A stretch of DNA of 64,000 nucleotides from Clostridium muellerianum (GTDB taxonomy: Bacteria > Bacillota > Clostridia > Clostridiales > Clostridiaceae). A program made the position numbers and the translations under genes. Each line of letters starts with the position of its first letter. Position 1 is the first letter of the stretch. The stretch is taken from NCBI RefSeq assembly GCF_012926525.1, contig NZ_JABBNI010000065.1:157846-221845 (forward strand), in the 5' to 3' direction. Below the pieces are notes generated by a model. The model worked only from the letters and a program-made list of their open reading frames with translations, was not told the DNA's origin and made no database searches. Below, one piece after another: positions 1 to 7,776 of this stretch.

Positions 1-1
1 T

Positions 2-463
2 GCTAGACCTAAAGAACTAAATTTAAAGCTGGAAAATATAAATGATATAGTTATGAATGTAAAAAAAGTATTAATTAATGAAACACAATATAATAATATA
101 AAGTTATTTACTGATTTAAGTAAAGTGCCAGATACATTAATGGACAGAGATCAAATATATCAGGTGATACTTAATATAGCACTTAATGGTATTCAATCTA
201 TGCCAGATGGTGGAACTTTAATTATGAGCACAGGATACATAAAAATTTCAAAAATAATTTATGTTGACATAAAAGACACAGGAATTGGAATATCAGCTGA
301 AGATTATGATAAAATATTTGAACCATTTTTTACTACTAAAGATAAAGGTGTTGGATTAGGACTTCCTATTTGCTTAAGGATAGTACAAAATCATAATGGA
401 TTTATTGAAGTTGGCAAGAATGAAAAAAGTGGTACAAAATTCACTATAAAAATTCCAATATGA
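2..463 (+). CDS. Sensor histidine kinase, C-terminal part (5' end outside window)
   Basis: The frame is open from base 2, so the gene starts upstream; only the ATPase half is here. Visible are the N box (NIALNGIQS), the G1 box (DIKDTGIGIS), the F box (FEPFFTTKDKG) and the G2 box (VGLGLPI) of the HATPase_c fold. The dimerisation helix and phospho-His lie outside the window. It would phosphorylate the NtrC-type regulator whose gene starts 22 bp downstream, so the two form a two-component pair. The stimulus is unknown because the sensor domain is missing; the link to amtB suggests a nitrogen signal, but that is inference. Confidence 0.9.
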   Translation, partial: ARPKELNLKLENINDIVMNVKKVLINETQYNNIKLFTDLSKVPDTLMDRDQIYQVILNIALNGIQSMPDGGTLIMSTGYIKISKIIYVDIKDTGIGISAEDYDKIFEPFFTTKDKGVGLGLPICLRIVQNHNGFIEVGKNEKSGTKFTIKIPI

Positions 464-485
464 CATATGTAAGGTAGGGGATTTT

Positions 486-1814
486 ATGCTAAAAACTAGT
501 ATATTAATAGTAGATGACGAACTAAACGTTACTAAATTGTTAGAAAAAGTTTTTATTAAAGAAGGATATAACACATATATAGCTTCCTCTGGCAAGGAAG
601 CTTTAAGCATTATAGACAGCCATTGTATAGATATAATAATTACTGATATAAAGATGCCAGGAATGACTGGCATAGAGCTTTTAAGTGAAATAAAGTCAAT
701 AGATCCTTGTATAGAGGTAATATTAATTACAGCATTTGCTACCATGGAAACTGCCATAGAGGCATTAAAAATAGGAGCCAGAGATTACATAACAAAACCT
801 TTTAGTTTAAAAGAGGTGCTTTTGTCTGTAAAAAAAATATCTAGAGGCAGTGCAAAATTACAACAATTAGAACCAATAGACAATTACTTTTTTAGTGAAA
901 GCAAGATCATGGAAAATGTTCTCCAACTTATAAAACAGGTAGCAGATACTAAAGCTACAATAATGATATATGGAGAAACGGGGACAGGTAAAGGGCTAGC
1001 AGCACAGGCATTGCATAATTTAAGTGGTAGAAGAGATAAACCATTTATAAAAGTAAATTGTGCGGCTATACCAGAAACTTTATTAGAAAGCGAATTATTT
1101 GGGTATGAAAAGGGTGCATTTACAGGAGCTATTATAAATAAACCAGGAAGATTTGAATTAGCTCATGGAGGAACTATATTTTTAGATGAAATAGGAGATA
1201 TTACACCTCTTATGCAGGTAAAATTACTAAAAGTAATGCAGGAAAGAGAATTTGAAAGGCTAGGTGGAACAAAAACCATAAAAATAGATGTTAGAATTAT
1301 AGCTGCTACTAATAAGAACTTAGAAGAGTTAGTAAGAGAAGGAGTTTTTAGGCAAGATTTATATTATAGATTGAATGTAGTACCTATGAAAATACCATCA
1401 CTTAGAGAAAGAAAAGAAGATATAAATTCCTTAGTAGATTACTTTTTGCTAAAATCTTCTAATATATCTGGCAAAGGCAAAAAAGAAATTACAAAAGAAG
1501 CTTTAATGCAGCTTATTAATCATAATTGGCCAGGAAATATAAGAGAATTAGAAAATGTAATTGAAAGATGTGTGGTAATAACTACCTCGAAAGTTATAGA
1601 TGTAAAAGATCTTCCAGAATACATATGGAAATCACATGAATATGAAGACGATATACAAGGTAAATTAAATGATGCAGTAGATATAGCCGAAAAGAATATT
1701 ATAATTAAAACTTTAGAAGAATGTGATGGCAATAAGACCAAAACATCTCAAATATTAGGTATAAGTAGAAGATCTTTACATAGGAAAATAAGCAAATATA
1801 ATATAGAAGATTAG
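486..1814 (+). CDS. NtrC/AtoC-family sigma-54 response regulator
   Basis: A 442-aa regulator with the classic three parts. The receiver spans about residues 4-120, with VDDE and phospho-acceptor D54 (ITDIKMPG). The AAA+ domain runs from about residue 140, with Walker A GETGTGK (163-169) and the sigma-54 contact loop GAFTGA (210-215). A Fis-type helix-turn-helix lies at about 400-440 (TSQILGISRRSLHRK). GAFTGA shows it activates sigma-54 RNA polymerase. It lies 22 bp after the kinase gene. The next gene, amtB, has a sigma-54 promoter and a strong upstream palindrome, so amtB is its likely target. It is a general NtrC-type activator; the exact subfamily is not certain. Confidence 0.93.
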   Translation: MLKTSILIVDDELNVTKLLEKVFIKEGYNTYIASSGKEALSIIDSHCIDIIITDIKMPGMTGIELLSEIKSIDPCIEVILITAFATMETAIEALKIGARDYITKPFSLKEVLLSVKKISRGSAKLQQLEPIDNYFFSESKIMENVLQLIKQVADTKATIMIYGETGTGKGLAAQALHNLSGRRDKPFIKVNCAAIPETLLESELFGYEKGAFTGAIINKPGRFELAHGGTIFLDEIGDITPLMQVKLLKVMQEREFERLGGTKTIKIDVRIIAATNKNLEELVREGVFRQDLYYRLNVVPMKIPSLRERKEDINSLVDYFLLKSSNISGKGKKEITKEALMQLINHNWPGNIRELENVIERCVVITTSKVIDVKDLPEYIWKSHEYEDDIQGKLNDAVDIAEKNIIIKTLEECDGNKTKTSQILGISRRSLHRKISKYNIED

Positions 1815-1815
1815 C

Positions 1816-1860
1816 AAAATGGGACATTTGTGTCACACAGTGACACAAATGTCCCATTTT
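1816..1860. terminator. Perfect 20-bp hairpin: terminator of the regulator gene and candidate activator site
   Basis: Two perfectly complementary 20-nt arms (1816-1835 and 1841-1860) flank a 5-nt loop, begin two bases after the regulator stop codon, and end in T-rich sequence. The arms are flanked by A and T runs, so the hairpin could terminate both ways. Its core TGTGTCAC/GTGACACA also resembles a dyad for a DNA-binding activator and lies about 150 bp upstream of the predicted amtB start point, a usual distance for an NtrC-type enhancer. The terminator role is well supported; the enhancer role is inferred. Confidence 0.75.
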
Positions 1861-1960
1861 TAATTTGCAAGAATGTATTAATATACAATGTAAAACATAA
1901 AAAAAAATTAATATAAGTGAAAACGGGATAAATACACACGGTAAACATTTTCATAAGGTG

Positions 1961-1976
1961 TGGCATGAAATTTGCT
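1961..1976 (+). promoter_or_regulatory. Sigma-54 (-24/-12) promoter of amtB
   Basis: TGGCATGAAATTTGCT matches the -24/-12 consensus (TGGCAC-N5-TTGCW) with one change. GG (1962-1963) and GC (1974-1975) are exactly 10 nt apart, as required. Transcription would start near 1987, 45 bp before amtB. The gene upstream encodes an activator with GAFTGA, which supports use of this promoter. Confidence 0.82.
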
Positions 1977-2031
1977 ATAGATAACTGAGTAGCAATAATT
2001 AAATTAAAATATTTAAGGAGGAATTTTAAAA

Positions 2032-3261
2032 ATGGCAAACATTAACACAGGGGATACAGCATTAGTGCTTATAAGTGCAGCATTAGTATGTTTAATGACT
2101 CCAGGGTTAGCATTTTTTTACGGAGGATTGGTAAGAAAGAAAAATGTTCTAACTATTATGATGCAAAACTTTATATCAATGGGAATAGTAACATTTATAT
2201 GGGTATTTGGAGGATTTAGCCTGGCATTTTCAGGAGATATTGGAGGAATTATAGGAAATTTTAAGTACTTTGTATTAAATGGGGTTGGAATGGCACCTAA
2301 TTCTAGCTATGGTCCAACTATACCGTTCCTTGCTTTCTTTGTTTATCAGGAAATGTTCGCAGTAATAACGCCTGCTCTTATTACAGGAGCTTTTGCAGAT
2401 AGGATTAATTTTAAAAGTTATTTAAAAATATTAGCCTTATGGAGTATGTTTGTATATGTACCAGTAACTCATTGGATATGGGGAGGGGGATTCCTTGCAA
2501 AATTAGGTGTAATAGATTTTGCTGGAGGAATTGTTGTTCATGTAACAGCGGGTATAGCAGCATTGGTTTCTGTTATATATGTAGGCAAGAGAAAAATACT
2601 TTCAGAGGAAAGTACAGCACCTCATAATATAGCGTATGTGGCTTTAGGAACAGGATTACTATGGTTTGGATGGTTTGGGTTTAATGGTGGAAGTGCTCTG
2701 TCAGCAAATGGGATTGCAGCAATAGCATTTGCAAATACAGATATAGCTGGTTCGGTAGCTATGATAATGTGGCTTTTAATATCCTGGGCACATGAAAAGA
2801 AGCCAAGTATGATTGGGGCTTTAACTGGTGCAGTAGCAGGTCTCGCAACAATAACACCTTGTGCTGGATATATAGAGCCGTGGGCAGCAGTAATAGTAGG
2901 ATTGCTTTCAGCAATTGTGTGTTATATGGCAGTGCAATTAAGAGAAAAATTTGATTTAGATGATGCGCTAGATGTTTGGGGAGTACATGGTGTAGGTGGA
3001 ATCCTTGGTTCAATACTTGTAGGAGTATTTGCAAGTAAATCAGTAAATGGAATCAATGGACTGATATATGGTAATGCACATCAATTCTATGTACAACTAG
3101 CAGGAGTTGGTATAGTTGCAATTTATACTTGTGTGGTCACTTTTGCAATATTTAAGATAGTAGATATATTTGACACTGTAAGAGTTGATGAAGAAATAGA
3201 AATAAACGGTCTTGACAAAGGTATACTTGGTGAAGTAGCATATGATTTTGATTTAAAATAA
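2032..3261 (+). CDS. amtB: Ammonium transporter (Amt/MEP family)
   Basis: A 409-aa integral membrane channel for NH4+/NH3 uptake with the family's usual 11-helix length. Family hallmarks visible include the early GDTALVLISAALVCLMTPGL stretch, FYGGLVRKKNVLTIMMQN, THWIWGGGF, GGIVVHVTAGIAAL, WFGWFGFNGGSAL and DVWGVHGVGGILG; the conserved pore histidines lie in VHVTAG and WGVHGVGG. A good ribosome site (aaggagga) lies about 10 bp before ATG. A sigma-54 promoter precedes it, and no glnK/PII gene adjoins it. An intrinsic terminator follows at 3268-3304. The assignment is secure. Confidence 0.96.
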   Translation: MANINTGDTALVLISAALVCLMTPGLAFFYGGLVRKKNVLTIMMQNFISMGIVTFIWVFGGFSLAFSGDIGGIIGNFKYFVLNGVGMAPNSSYGPTIPFLAFFVYQEMFAVITPALITGAFADRINFKSYLKILALWSMFVYVPVTHWIWGGGFLAKLGVIDFAGGIVVHVTAGIAALVSVIYVGKRKILSEESTAPHNIAYVALGTGLLWFGWFGFNGGSALSANGIAAIAFANTDIAGSVAMIMWLLISWAHEKKPSMIGALTGAVAGLATITPCAGYIEPWAAVIVGLLSAIVCYMAVQLREKFDLDDALDVWGVHGVGGILGSILVGVFASKSVNGINGLIYGNAHQFYVQLAGVGIVAIYTCVVTFAIFKIVDIFDTVRVDEEIEINGLDKGILGEVAYDFDLK

Positions 3262-3267
3262 TTAGAT

Positions 3268-3304
3268 AAAAGCTTCTTAGGTTATTTTGACTTAAGAAGC
3301 TTTT
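3268..3304 (+). terminator. Intrinsic terminator after amtB
   Basis: AAAGCTTCTTA pairs with TAAGAAGCTTT around a 14-nt loop, followed by TTTTG. It lies 6 bp after the amtB stop. Confidence 0.85.
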
Positions 3305-3371
3305 GTTGACATCAAATTGGGAAATATATAATATAGAGATATGTTGATATTGTTTACAAGGGGGATTTAGA

Positions 3372-3662
3372 ATGTCAAATATTAATGTTAGTTTACAGGT
3401 ACTTCCTGTTGTGAAAGAGAAAGATTTATATGGTGTTGTAGATAAAGTTATAGAATATATAGATTCTTGCGGAGTAAAATATGAAGTTGGTCCTATGGAA
3501 ACTACCATGGAAGGGGAAATGGATGAGCTTTTAGAAATAGTTAAAAAAGCACAGGAAATATGTGTAGAAAATGGTGCTGAAAGAGTTATGTCTATAGTAA
3601 AAATAGATTACAAAAGTGAAGGGGTCACTATAGACGAAAAAGTACATAAGTACAGGAAATAA
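3372..3662 (+). CDS. MTH1187/YkoF-like thiamine-binding protein
   Basis: A 96-aa single-domain protein with the MTH1187 pattern: N-terminal strand NVSLQVLPVV, then the conserved VGPMETTMEGEMDELLEIV segment and a C-terminal AERVMSIVKIDYK strand (Thiamine_BP family, PF01910). Family members are small ferredoxin-like-fold proteins that bind thiamine or related pyrimidines. A G-rich ribosome site precedes ATG. It stands alone, with a terminator before it and an interspersed repeat after it; no TPP riboswitch was seen upstream. The family is firm; the in vivo ligand is not shown. Confidence 0.85.
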   Translation: MSNINVSLQVLPVVKEKDLYGVVDKVIEYIDSCGVKYEVGPMETTMEGEMDELLEIVKKAQEICVENGAERVMSIVKIDYKSEGVTIDEKVHKYRK

Positions 3663-3723
3663 GTATGTAATTATAAGTGGATTTTTTAAATATTTAAGAA
3701 AGTCATTATTTTTTATGCACATA

Positions 3724-3882
3724 AGGCATATTCAAGAAAATAACAAGTCAGTATGTTAGTATATTTTGCGTCATACTGCGTCAACAGAACCCTTTGATAG
3801 AACAACTATCAGCGGAACCTGTTTCCTTGTCCATCGCAAAATATACTAACATCTTTGAGTTGCTATTTTCTTGAATATGCCT
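3724..3882. repeat. 159-bp interspersed foldback repeat, copy A
   Basis: The ends pair over about 19 nt (AGGCATATTCAAGAAAATA with TATTTTCTTGAATATGCCT). A second stem pairs TGTTAGTATATTTTGCG with CGCAAAATATACTAACA. Inside, AACAG/CTGTT and TGATAG/CTATCA form nested stems around a conserved AGAACCCTT...GCGGAACCTG core. Copy B at 15394-15552 has exactly the same length and the same fold with compensatory changes. No ORF is seen. It fills most of the gap between the thiamine-binding protein and the next gene. Confidence 0.85.
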
Positions 3883-3970
3883 AATTTAAGTAATATAAAT
3901 AAAAATACATTGAAAAAAGTAAAATTATAAGTTAAAATCATAATGAAATAATTTATATGGTGGTGAAACC

Positions 3971-4453
3971 ATGGAAAAGATAATTCTAATTAATGATTCT
4001 AAGTTTGAAAGTATTATTATGAAGGATATGCTTTCTAATTTAAAATATGAAGTTATTATTACAAATGAATATGGAGCTTTAGCTAAAATAAAAAACGTTA
4101 ATCCAGATATAGTTATATGTAATTTGATTATGAAGGATATAACAGGAGATAAGCTTATAAAGAATATAAAAGCTATAAATAAAAATATAATTTGTATATT
4201 GTCTTCTTCTAATGAAATAAAGCTAGAAGATTATCCTAAAAAGTATATTGATGAAATTATTCATATACCTGTAAAGAAAGAAGAACTAGTAGCTATTTTA
4301 AATAAGTTTTTACATGGGAACGACAATGAAAATTCAGAAAATCCAGATAACAGTAGTGATGGATTTGCTTTTTGTCCGTATTGTGGACAAAAGCTGGATA
4401 GGATTAATAATAATTTTTTGTTTTGTCCTTTTTGTGGAAAAAAGATAAAATGA
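3971..4453 (+). CDS. Receiver-like domain lacking the phospho-Asp, fused to two zinc ribbons
   Basis: A 160-aa protein. Residues 1-118 follow a CheY-like receiver, but the phospho-acceptor position is Asn (N51 in VICNLIMKD, where a normal receiver has Asp) and the acidic pair is reduced to NDS. The conserved Lys region reads HIPVKKEE. After an Asn/Ser-rich linker (115-129) come two CxxC ribbons, CPYCGQK and CPFCGKK, expected to bind Zn. It is therefore probably a phosphorylation-independent pseudo-receiver. It has its own promoter region downstream of repeat copy A and converges on the ABC-F gene. Function unknown. Confidence 0.8.
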   Translation: MEKIILINDSKFESIIMKDMLSNLKYEVIITNEYGALAKIKNVNPDIVICNLIMKDITGDKLIKNIKAINKNIICILSSSNEIKLEDYPKKYIDEIIHIPVKKEELVAILNKFLHGNDNENSENPDNSSDGFAFCPYCGQKLDRINNNFLFCPFCGKKIK

Positions 4454-4470
4454 CGGAATAAAATCCGTCA
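4451..4470. terminator. Convergent bidirectional terminator
   Basis: TGACGGA-ATAAAA-TCCGTCA followed by a T-rich tract. It includes the stop codon of the receiver/zinc-ribbon gene and lies just beyond the end of the minus-strand ABC-F gene. Confidence 0.8.
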
Positions 4471-4476
4471 TTATTG

Positions 4477-6390
4477 TTATGTTAAATTTCCCCATTCTTC
4501 ATACAAACTGTCCAATTGATTTTGAGAATCTATTAATTGTTTATTTATAGATTCGCTTTTATCAGCATCAGAGTAAATTTCTTCAAGGCAAAGTTGTTTT
4601 TGAAGTTGTTCGATCAGAGCTTCCATATCAGCAATTTCATTTTCAATATTTTTAATCTTTAACCCTTTTTCTTTTTGTATTTTTTCAAGTTCTCTTTTTT
4701 TCTTTTTTTCATGCTGTAGCTCGGTTTTGCTTTTACCTATGTTTTCCTCTTCTTCTTGAAATCTTAATGGATTTTTTTTCTTTTCAACATAGTAAGTGTA
4801 ATTGCCTAAGAATTCTTTTGTTCCATCTTCCACCAATTCGTATATTTTGTTTATAACTTTATTTAAGAAATATCTATCATGGGATATAACAAGTACAGTA
4901 CCATCATATCCTAATATGGCTTCTTCTAAGGCTTCACGAGAAACTATATCTAAATGGTTTGTAGGTTCATCCAGCAATAAAAAATTAGATTTAGAAAGCA
5001 TTAATTTTAGTAAATTAACCCTGCATTTTTCTCCACCGCTTAAAGAACCTATTTTTTTAAACACATCATCTCCTGTAAAAAGGAAAGCGGCTAATGAATT
5101 TCTAATTTCAGTTGTAGTTAATTCAGGAAAGTCATCCCAAACTTCATCTATTATTGTCTTATCGTTATCGAGATTAGATTGCTCCTGGTCATAGTAACCA
5201 ATAAAAACATTTTTGCCTAATAATGAAAAGCCCGAATCTGCTTTAATAGTATTCATTATTATTTTAAATAAAGTAGTTTTACCTCTTCCATTTTCACCAA
5301 TAAGAGCTGTTTTTTCACCCTTTTTTATATCTAAGAATAGATTACTAAATAAAGACTTTTCTCCAAAGCTTTTGCTTAAGTTTTCTATGTGAAGAACATC
5401 ATTACCACTTTTTATTTGGGTTTCAAATTCAACATGACCTAGTTGCTTTTCTTTATCTGGTGCCTTTATTCTTTCAATTTTATCTAATGACTTTTGCCTA
5501 CTTTCGGCAGCTTTTATGCTTTTTTCTCTATTAAAAGATCTGTATTTTTCTATTATGCTTTCCTGTCTTTTAATTTCAGATTGTTGCAGATTATATGCTT
5601 TTAGTTGCACTTCATAATTTTTTTGTTTTAAATCTAAGAAAGTAGTATAGTTTCCATTATAAGAATTTATATGACCATTTATAAGTTCTATAGTTTTAGA
5701 AGTTATAGCATCTAAAAAATATCTATCATGGGAAATGACCACAATGGTACCTTTATAACCTTTTAAGTATTCTTCCAGCCATTCTATAGCATCTAAATCT
5801 AGATGATTTGTAGGTTCATCTAAAAGTAAAATTTCAGGATTAATTAGTAATAGTTTACAAAGAGCAACCCTAGTTTTTTGGCCTCCACTTAAAATATTTA
5901 TCGGCTTATCAAAATCATTTTCCATAAAGCCGAGTCCTTTTAAAACTCTTGATACTTCTCCTTTGTAAGTGTATCCACCTCTATTGGTATATAGTTCAGA
6001 ACATAGCGTATAATCTTTAATTATTTTGTTATGATATTCTTCTTTTTTAGGGTCATAAGGTTCATTCATTAAATTTTCTAATTTTTTTAATTTGTTTTCC
6101 AAAGCTAGTAAATCTTTGAAAACTGTAAACATTTCTTCTTGAATAGTATTGCTTGAATCTAAAGATAGATGTTGTGCCAAATAGCCTACAGTTTTATTTT
6201 TATCTATAAATAATTCTCCGGAATCTTGTTCTAATTGATTTGTTAGAATTTTAAAAAGTGTGGACTTTCCAGCTCCATTTGGCCCTATAAGTCCAACTTT
6301 TTCACTTTCATTTATATTAAAAGTTACATTTTCAAGTATAACATCTATTCCGTAACTTTTATGAATATCTTTACAACTTAAAACAACCAT
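4477..6390 (-). CDS. ABC-F ATPase (ribosome-associated type)
   Basis: A 637-aa soluble protein with two ATP-binding cassettes and no membrane segment. Cassette 1 has GPNGAGKST, LSGGQK and LLDEPTNHLD; cassette 2 has GENGRGKTT, LSGGEK and LLDEPTNHLD. Between them is a charged helical linker (about residues 235-310), and at the C-terminus a Glu/Lys coiled coil. ABC-F proteins act on ribosomes as translation factors or as antibiotic-resistance protectors. The layout is of the Uup/YdiF-like housekeeping kind, but resistance cannot be judged from this. The start at 6390 (MVVLSC) is preferred over an upstream ATG because AAGGAAGGTGAG precedes it at proper spacing. Confidence 0.92.
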   Translation of the reverse strand: MVVLSCKDIHKSYGIDVILENVTFNINESEKVGLIGPNGAGKSTLFKILTNQLEQDSGELFIDKNKTVGYLAQHLSLDSSNTIQEEMFTVFKDLLALENKLKKLENLMNEPYDPKKEEYHNKIIKDYTLCSELYTNRGGYTYKGEVSRVLKGLGFMENDFDKPINILSGGQKTRVALCKLLLINPEILLLDEPTNHLDLDAIEWLEEYLKGYKGTIVVISHDRYFLDAITSKTIELINGHINSYNGNYTTFLDLKQKNYEVQLKAYNLQQSEIKRQESIIEKYRSFNREKSIKAAESRQKSLDKIERIKAPDKEKQLGHVEFETQIKSGNDVLHIENLSKSFGEKSLFSNLFLDIKKGEKTALIGENGRGKTTLFKIIMNTIKADSGFSLLGKNVFIGYYDQEQSNLDNDKTIIDEVWDDFPELTTTEIRNSLAAFLFTGDDVFKKIGSLSGGEKCRVNLLKLMLSKSNFLLLDEPTNHLDIVSREALEEAILGYDGTVLVISHDRYFLNKVINKIYELVEDGTKEFLGNYTYYVEKKKNPLRFQEEEENIGKSKTELQHEKKKKRELEKIQKEKGLKIKNIENEIADMEALIEQLQKQLCLEEIYSDADKSESINKQLIDSQNQLDSLYEEWGNLT

Positions 6391-6487
6391 AATCTCACCT
6401 TCCTTAATCATTAATATTTTACTATGTTAAATGAATTTTTTGTAGTCTAATTTGAAAAATTGTTATATAACGAATTATTTATTAAAA

Positions 6488-6668
6488 TTGTTAAAGTGAA
6501 ACAACAAAATTATTCTATGGGTTAAATGCCTAAGTGGTGTTTAACGAACTTGCTCAGGTAATAGGTATTTTTCATAAGCAAAGTCTATCTAAATCTAAGA
6601 ATTACCTGATAAAAGTTTATGAATTTAAAAATAAACTATTGACATATTATATAAATAAATAATACTAT
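6488..6668 (+). promoter_or_regulatory. Upstream region of rex: promoter, inverted repeat and weak Rex-like half sites
   Basis: The 385-bp gap between the divergent ABC-F and rex genes holds no ORF. TTGACA (6639-6644), an 18-nt spacer and TACTAT (6663-6668) form a likely promoter about 100 bp before rex. A Rex-like motif TTGTTAAAGTGAAACAA (6488-6504) has the right half sites but one base less spacing than the consensus. A separate inverted repeat, TCAGGTAAT (6554-6562) with ATTACCTGA (6601-6609), could fold. Autoregulation by Rex is plausible but unproven. Confidence 0.45.
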
Positions 6669-6775
6669 AAAAAGTAGGATTAAAAAATGAACTAAGATTT
6701 TAATTGCGTCATTGCATAAAGTTTAGATGCAATAATAAGCAGGAATACTAGAAAATATATAATAAGAGGTGCGGT

Positions 6776-7408
6776 ATGGATAAGAAAAAAAATATATCAA
6801 TGGCTGTTATAAAAAGATTACCTAAATACCATAGATATTTAGAGCAATTGATGAAAAATGACGTTGATAGAATATCATCAAAGGAGTTAAGTGAAAAGAT
6901 AGGATTTACTGCTTCACAAATAAGACAGGATTTAAACTGTTTTGGAGATTTTGGTCAGCAGGGACATGGATACAATGTAATTGAATTGTATAACCAAATA
7001 AGTAACATACTTGGACTTACAAAACCATATAAAACTGTAGTAGTAGGTGCAGGGAATATAGGTCAGGCTATATCAAATTATACTAGATTCGAAAAGGTTG
7101 GTTTTAATTTAGAAGCTATATTTGATATAAATCCTAAATTAATTGGTATAAAAATACGTGATATAGAGATAAAGGATATAGATTATTTAGAAGATTATTT
7201 AAAAGAAAATCCCATAGAAATAGGAATTATATGTGTACCAGCTAATAGTGCACAAAAAGTATGTGATATTTTAGTCAAAAATGGAGTAAAGGGAATATGG
7301 AATTTTGCACCTGTAGATTTGGTTATACCAGATAATGTAAAAATGGAAAATGTGCATTTAAGTGACAGCCTATTAACATTAACTTGTCTTTTAAATGATA
7401 CTGAGTAA
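6776..7408 (+). CDS. rex: Redox-sensing transcriptional repressor Rex
   Basis: A 210-aa protein of usual Rex length. The N-terminal winged helix (about 1-78) contains KRLPKYHRYLEQL and the DNA-recognition segment ISSKELSEKIGFTASQIRQDLNCFG. A Rossmann NAD(H) domain follows with VVVGAGNIGQAISNY (about 87-101). The C-terminal swapped helix ends in the typical LTCLL. Rex represses fermentation and hydrogen genes when NADH/NAD+ is low. The ribosome site AGAGGTG precedes ATG. Two redox loci, nfnAB and the hydrogenase, lie within 7 kb and have Rex-box-like sites. The assignment is secure. Confidence 0.96.
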   Translation: MDKKKNISMAVIKRLPKYHRYLEQLMKNDVDRISSKELSEKIGFTASQIRQDLNCFGDFGQQGHGYNVIELYNQISNILGLTKPYKTVVVGAGNIGQAISNYTRFEKVGFNLEAIFDINPKLIGIKIRDIEIKDIDYLEDYLKENPIEIGIICVPANSAQKVCDILVKNGVKGIWNFAPVDLVIPDNVKMENVHLSDSLLTLTCLLNDTE

Positions 7409-7425
7409 ATTAGCTTTATATTTAG

Positions 7426-7471
7426 AAAAAAGACAATGACTGAAGTTTTAGCTTCAATTATTGTCTTTTTT
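7426..7471 (+). terminator. Intrinsic terminator after rex
   Basis: AAAAAGACAAT...ATTGTCTTTTT with an inner TGAAG/CTTCA stem and a T run, 18 bp after the rex stop. Confidence 0.85.
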
Positions 7472-7472
7472 A

Positions 7473-7490
7473 TAGTTTAATTATTAACAA
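7473..7490. promoter_or_regulatory. Candidate Rex box upstream of nfnA
   Basis: TAGTTTAATTATTAACAA matches 12 of 14 fixed positions of the Rex operator TTGTTAA-N4-TTAACAA. It lies between the rex terminator and nfnA, about 290 bp before the nfnA start, so its position relative to the likely nfnA promoter is not ideal. Confidence 0.4.
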
Positions 7491-7693
7491 AGTTTTATGT
7501 AAACGTCTTAAAAATAATTTTAATGGTGTATGTATAATTAATTTTCTACTTAATATTAATTTAGTGGTTGTACATATGAAGATATCAATGAATTTTACCC
7601 AATATAGTAAGTACATAAAAATTAGGTATATTTAATGCATTAGTTGCAATGTATAGTGTAAATTAATGTAATGTTAGTTATTTGGTGCACAAT

Positions 7694-7724
7694 TGTGAAA
7701 TTTATATACTTAATGTGATATAAT
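7694..7724 (+). promoter_or_regulatory. Candidate nfnAB promoter
   Basis: An extended -10 (TGATATAAT, hexamer at 7719-7724) with a weak -35 (TTGTGA, 7694-7699) lies 52 bp before the nfnA ATG. The rest of the 7491-7776 gap is AT-rich and shows nothing else. Confidence 0.5.
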
Positions 7725-7776
7725 GGTATATATGAATTTATATATTTAAGAAACATTTACTAATGGGGGGAATAAA

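Noticed and set aside
6460-6478. Rex operator at AATTGTTATATAACGAATT
   Set aside because: Dyad-like, but the half sites are separated by 2 rather than 6 bases; not a Rex box by consensus.
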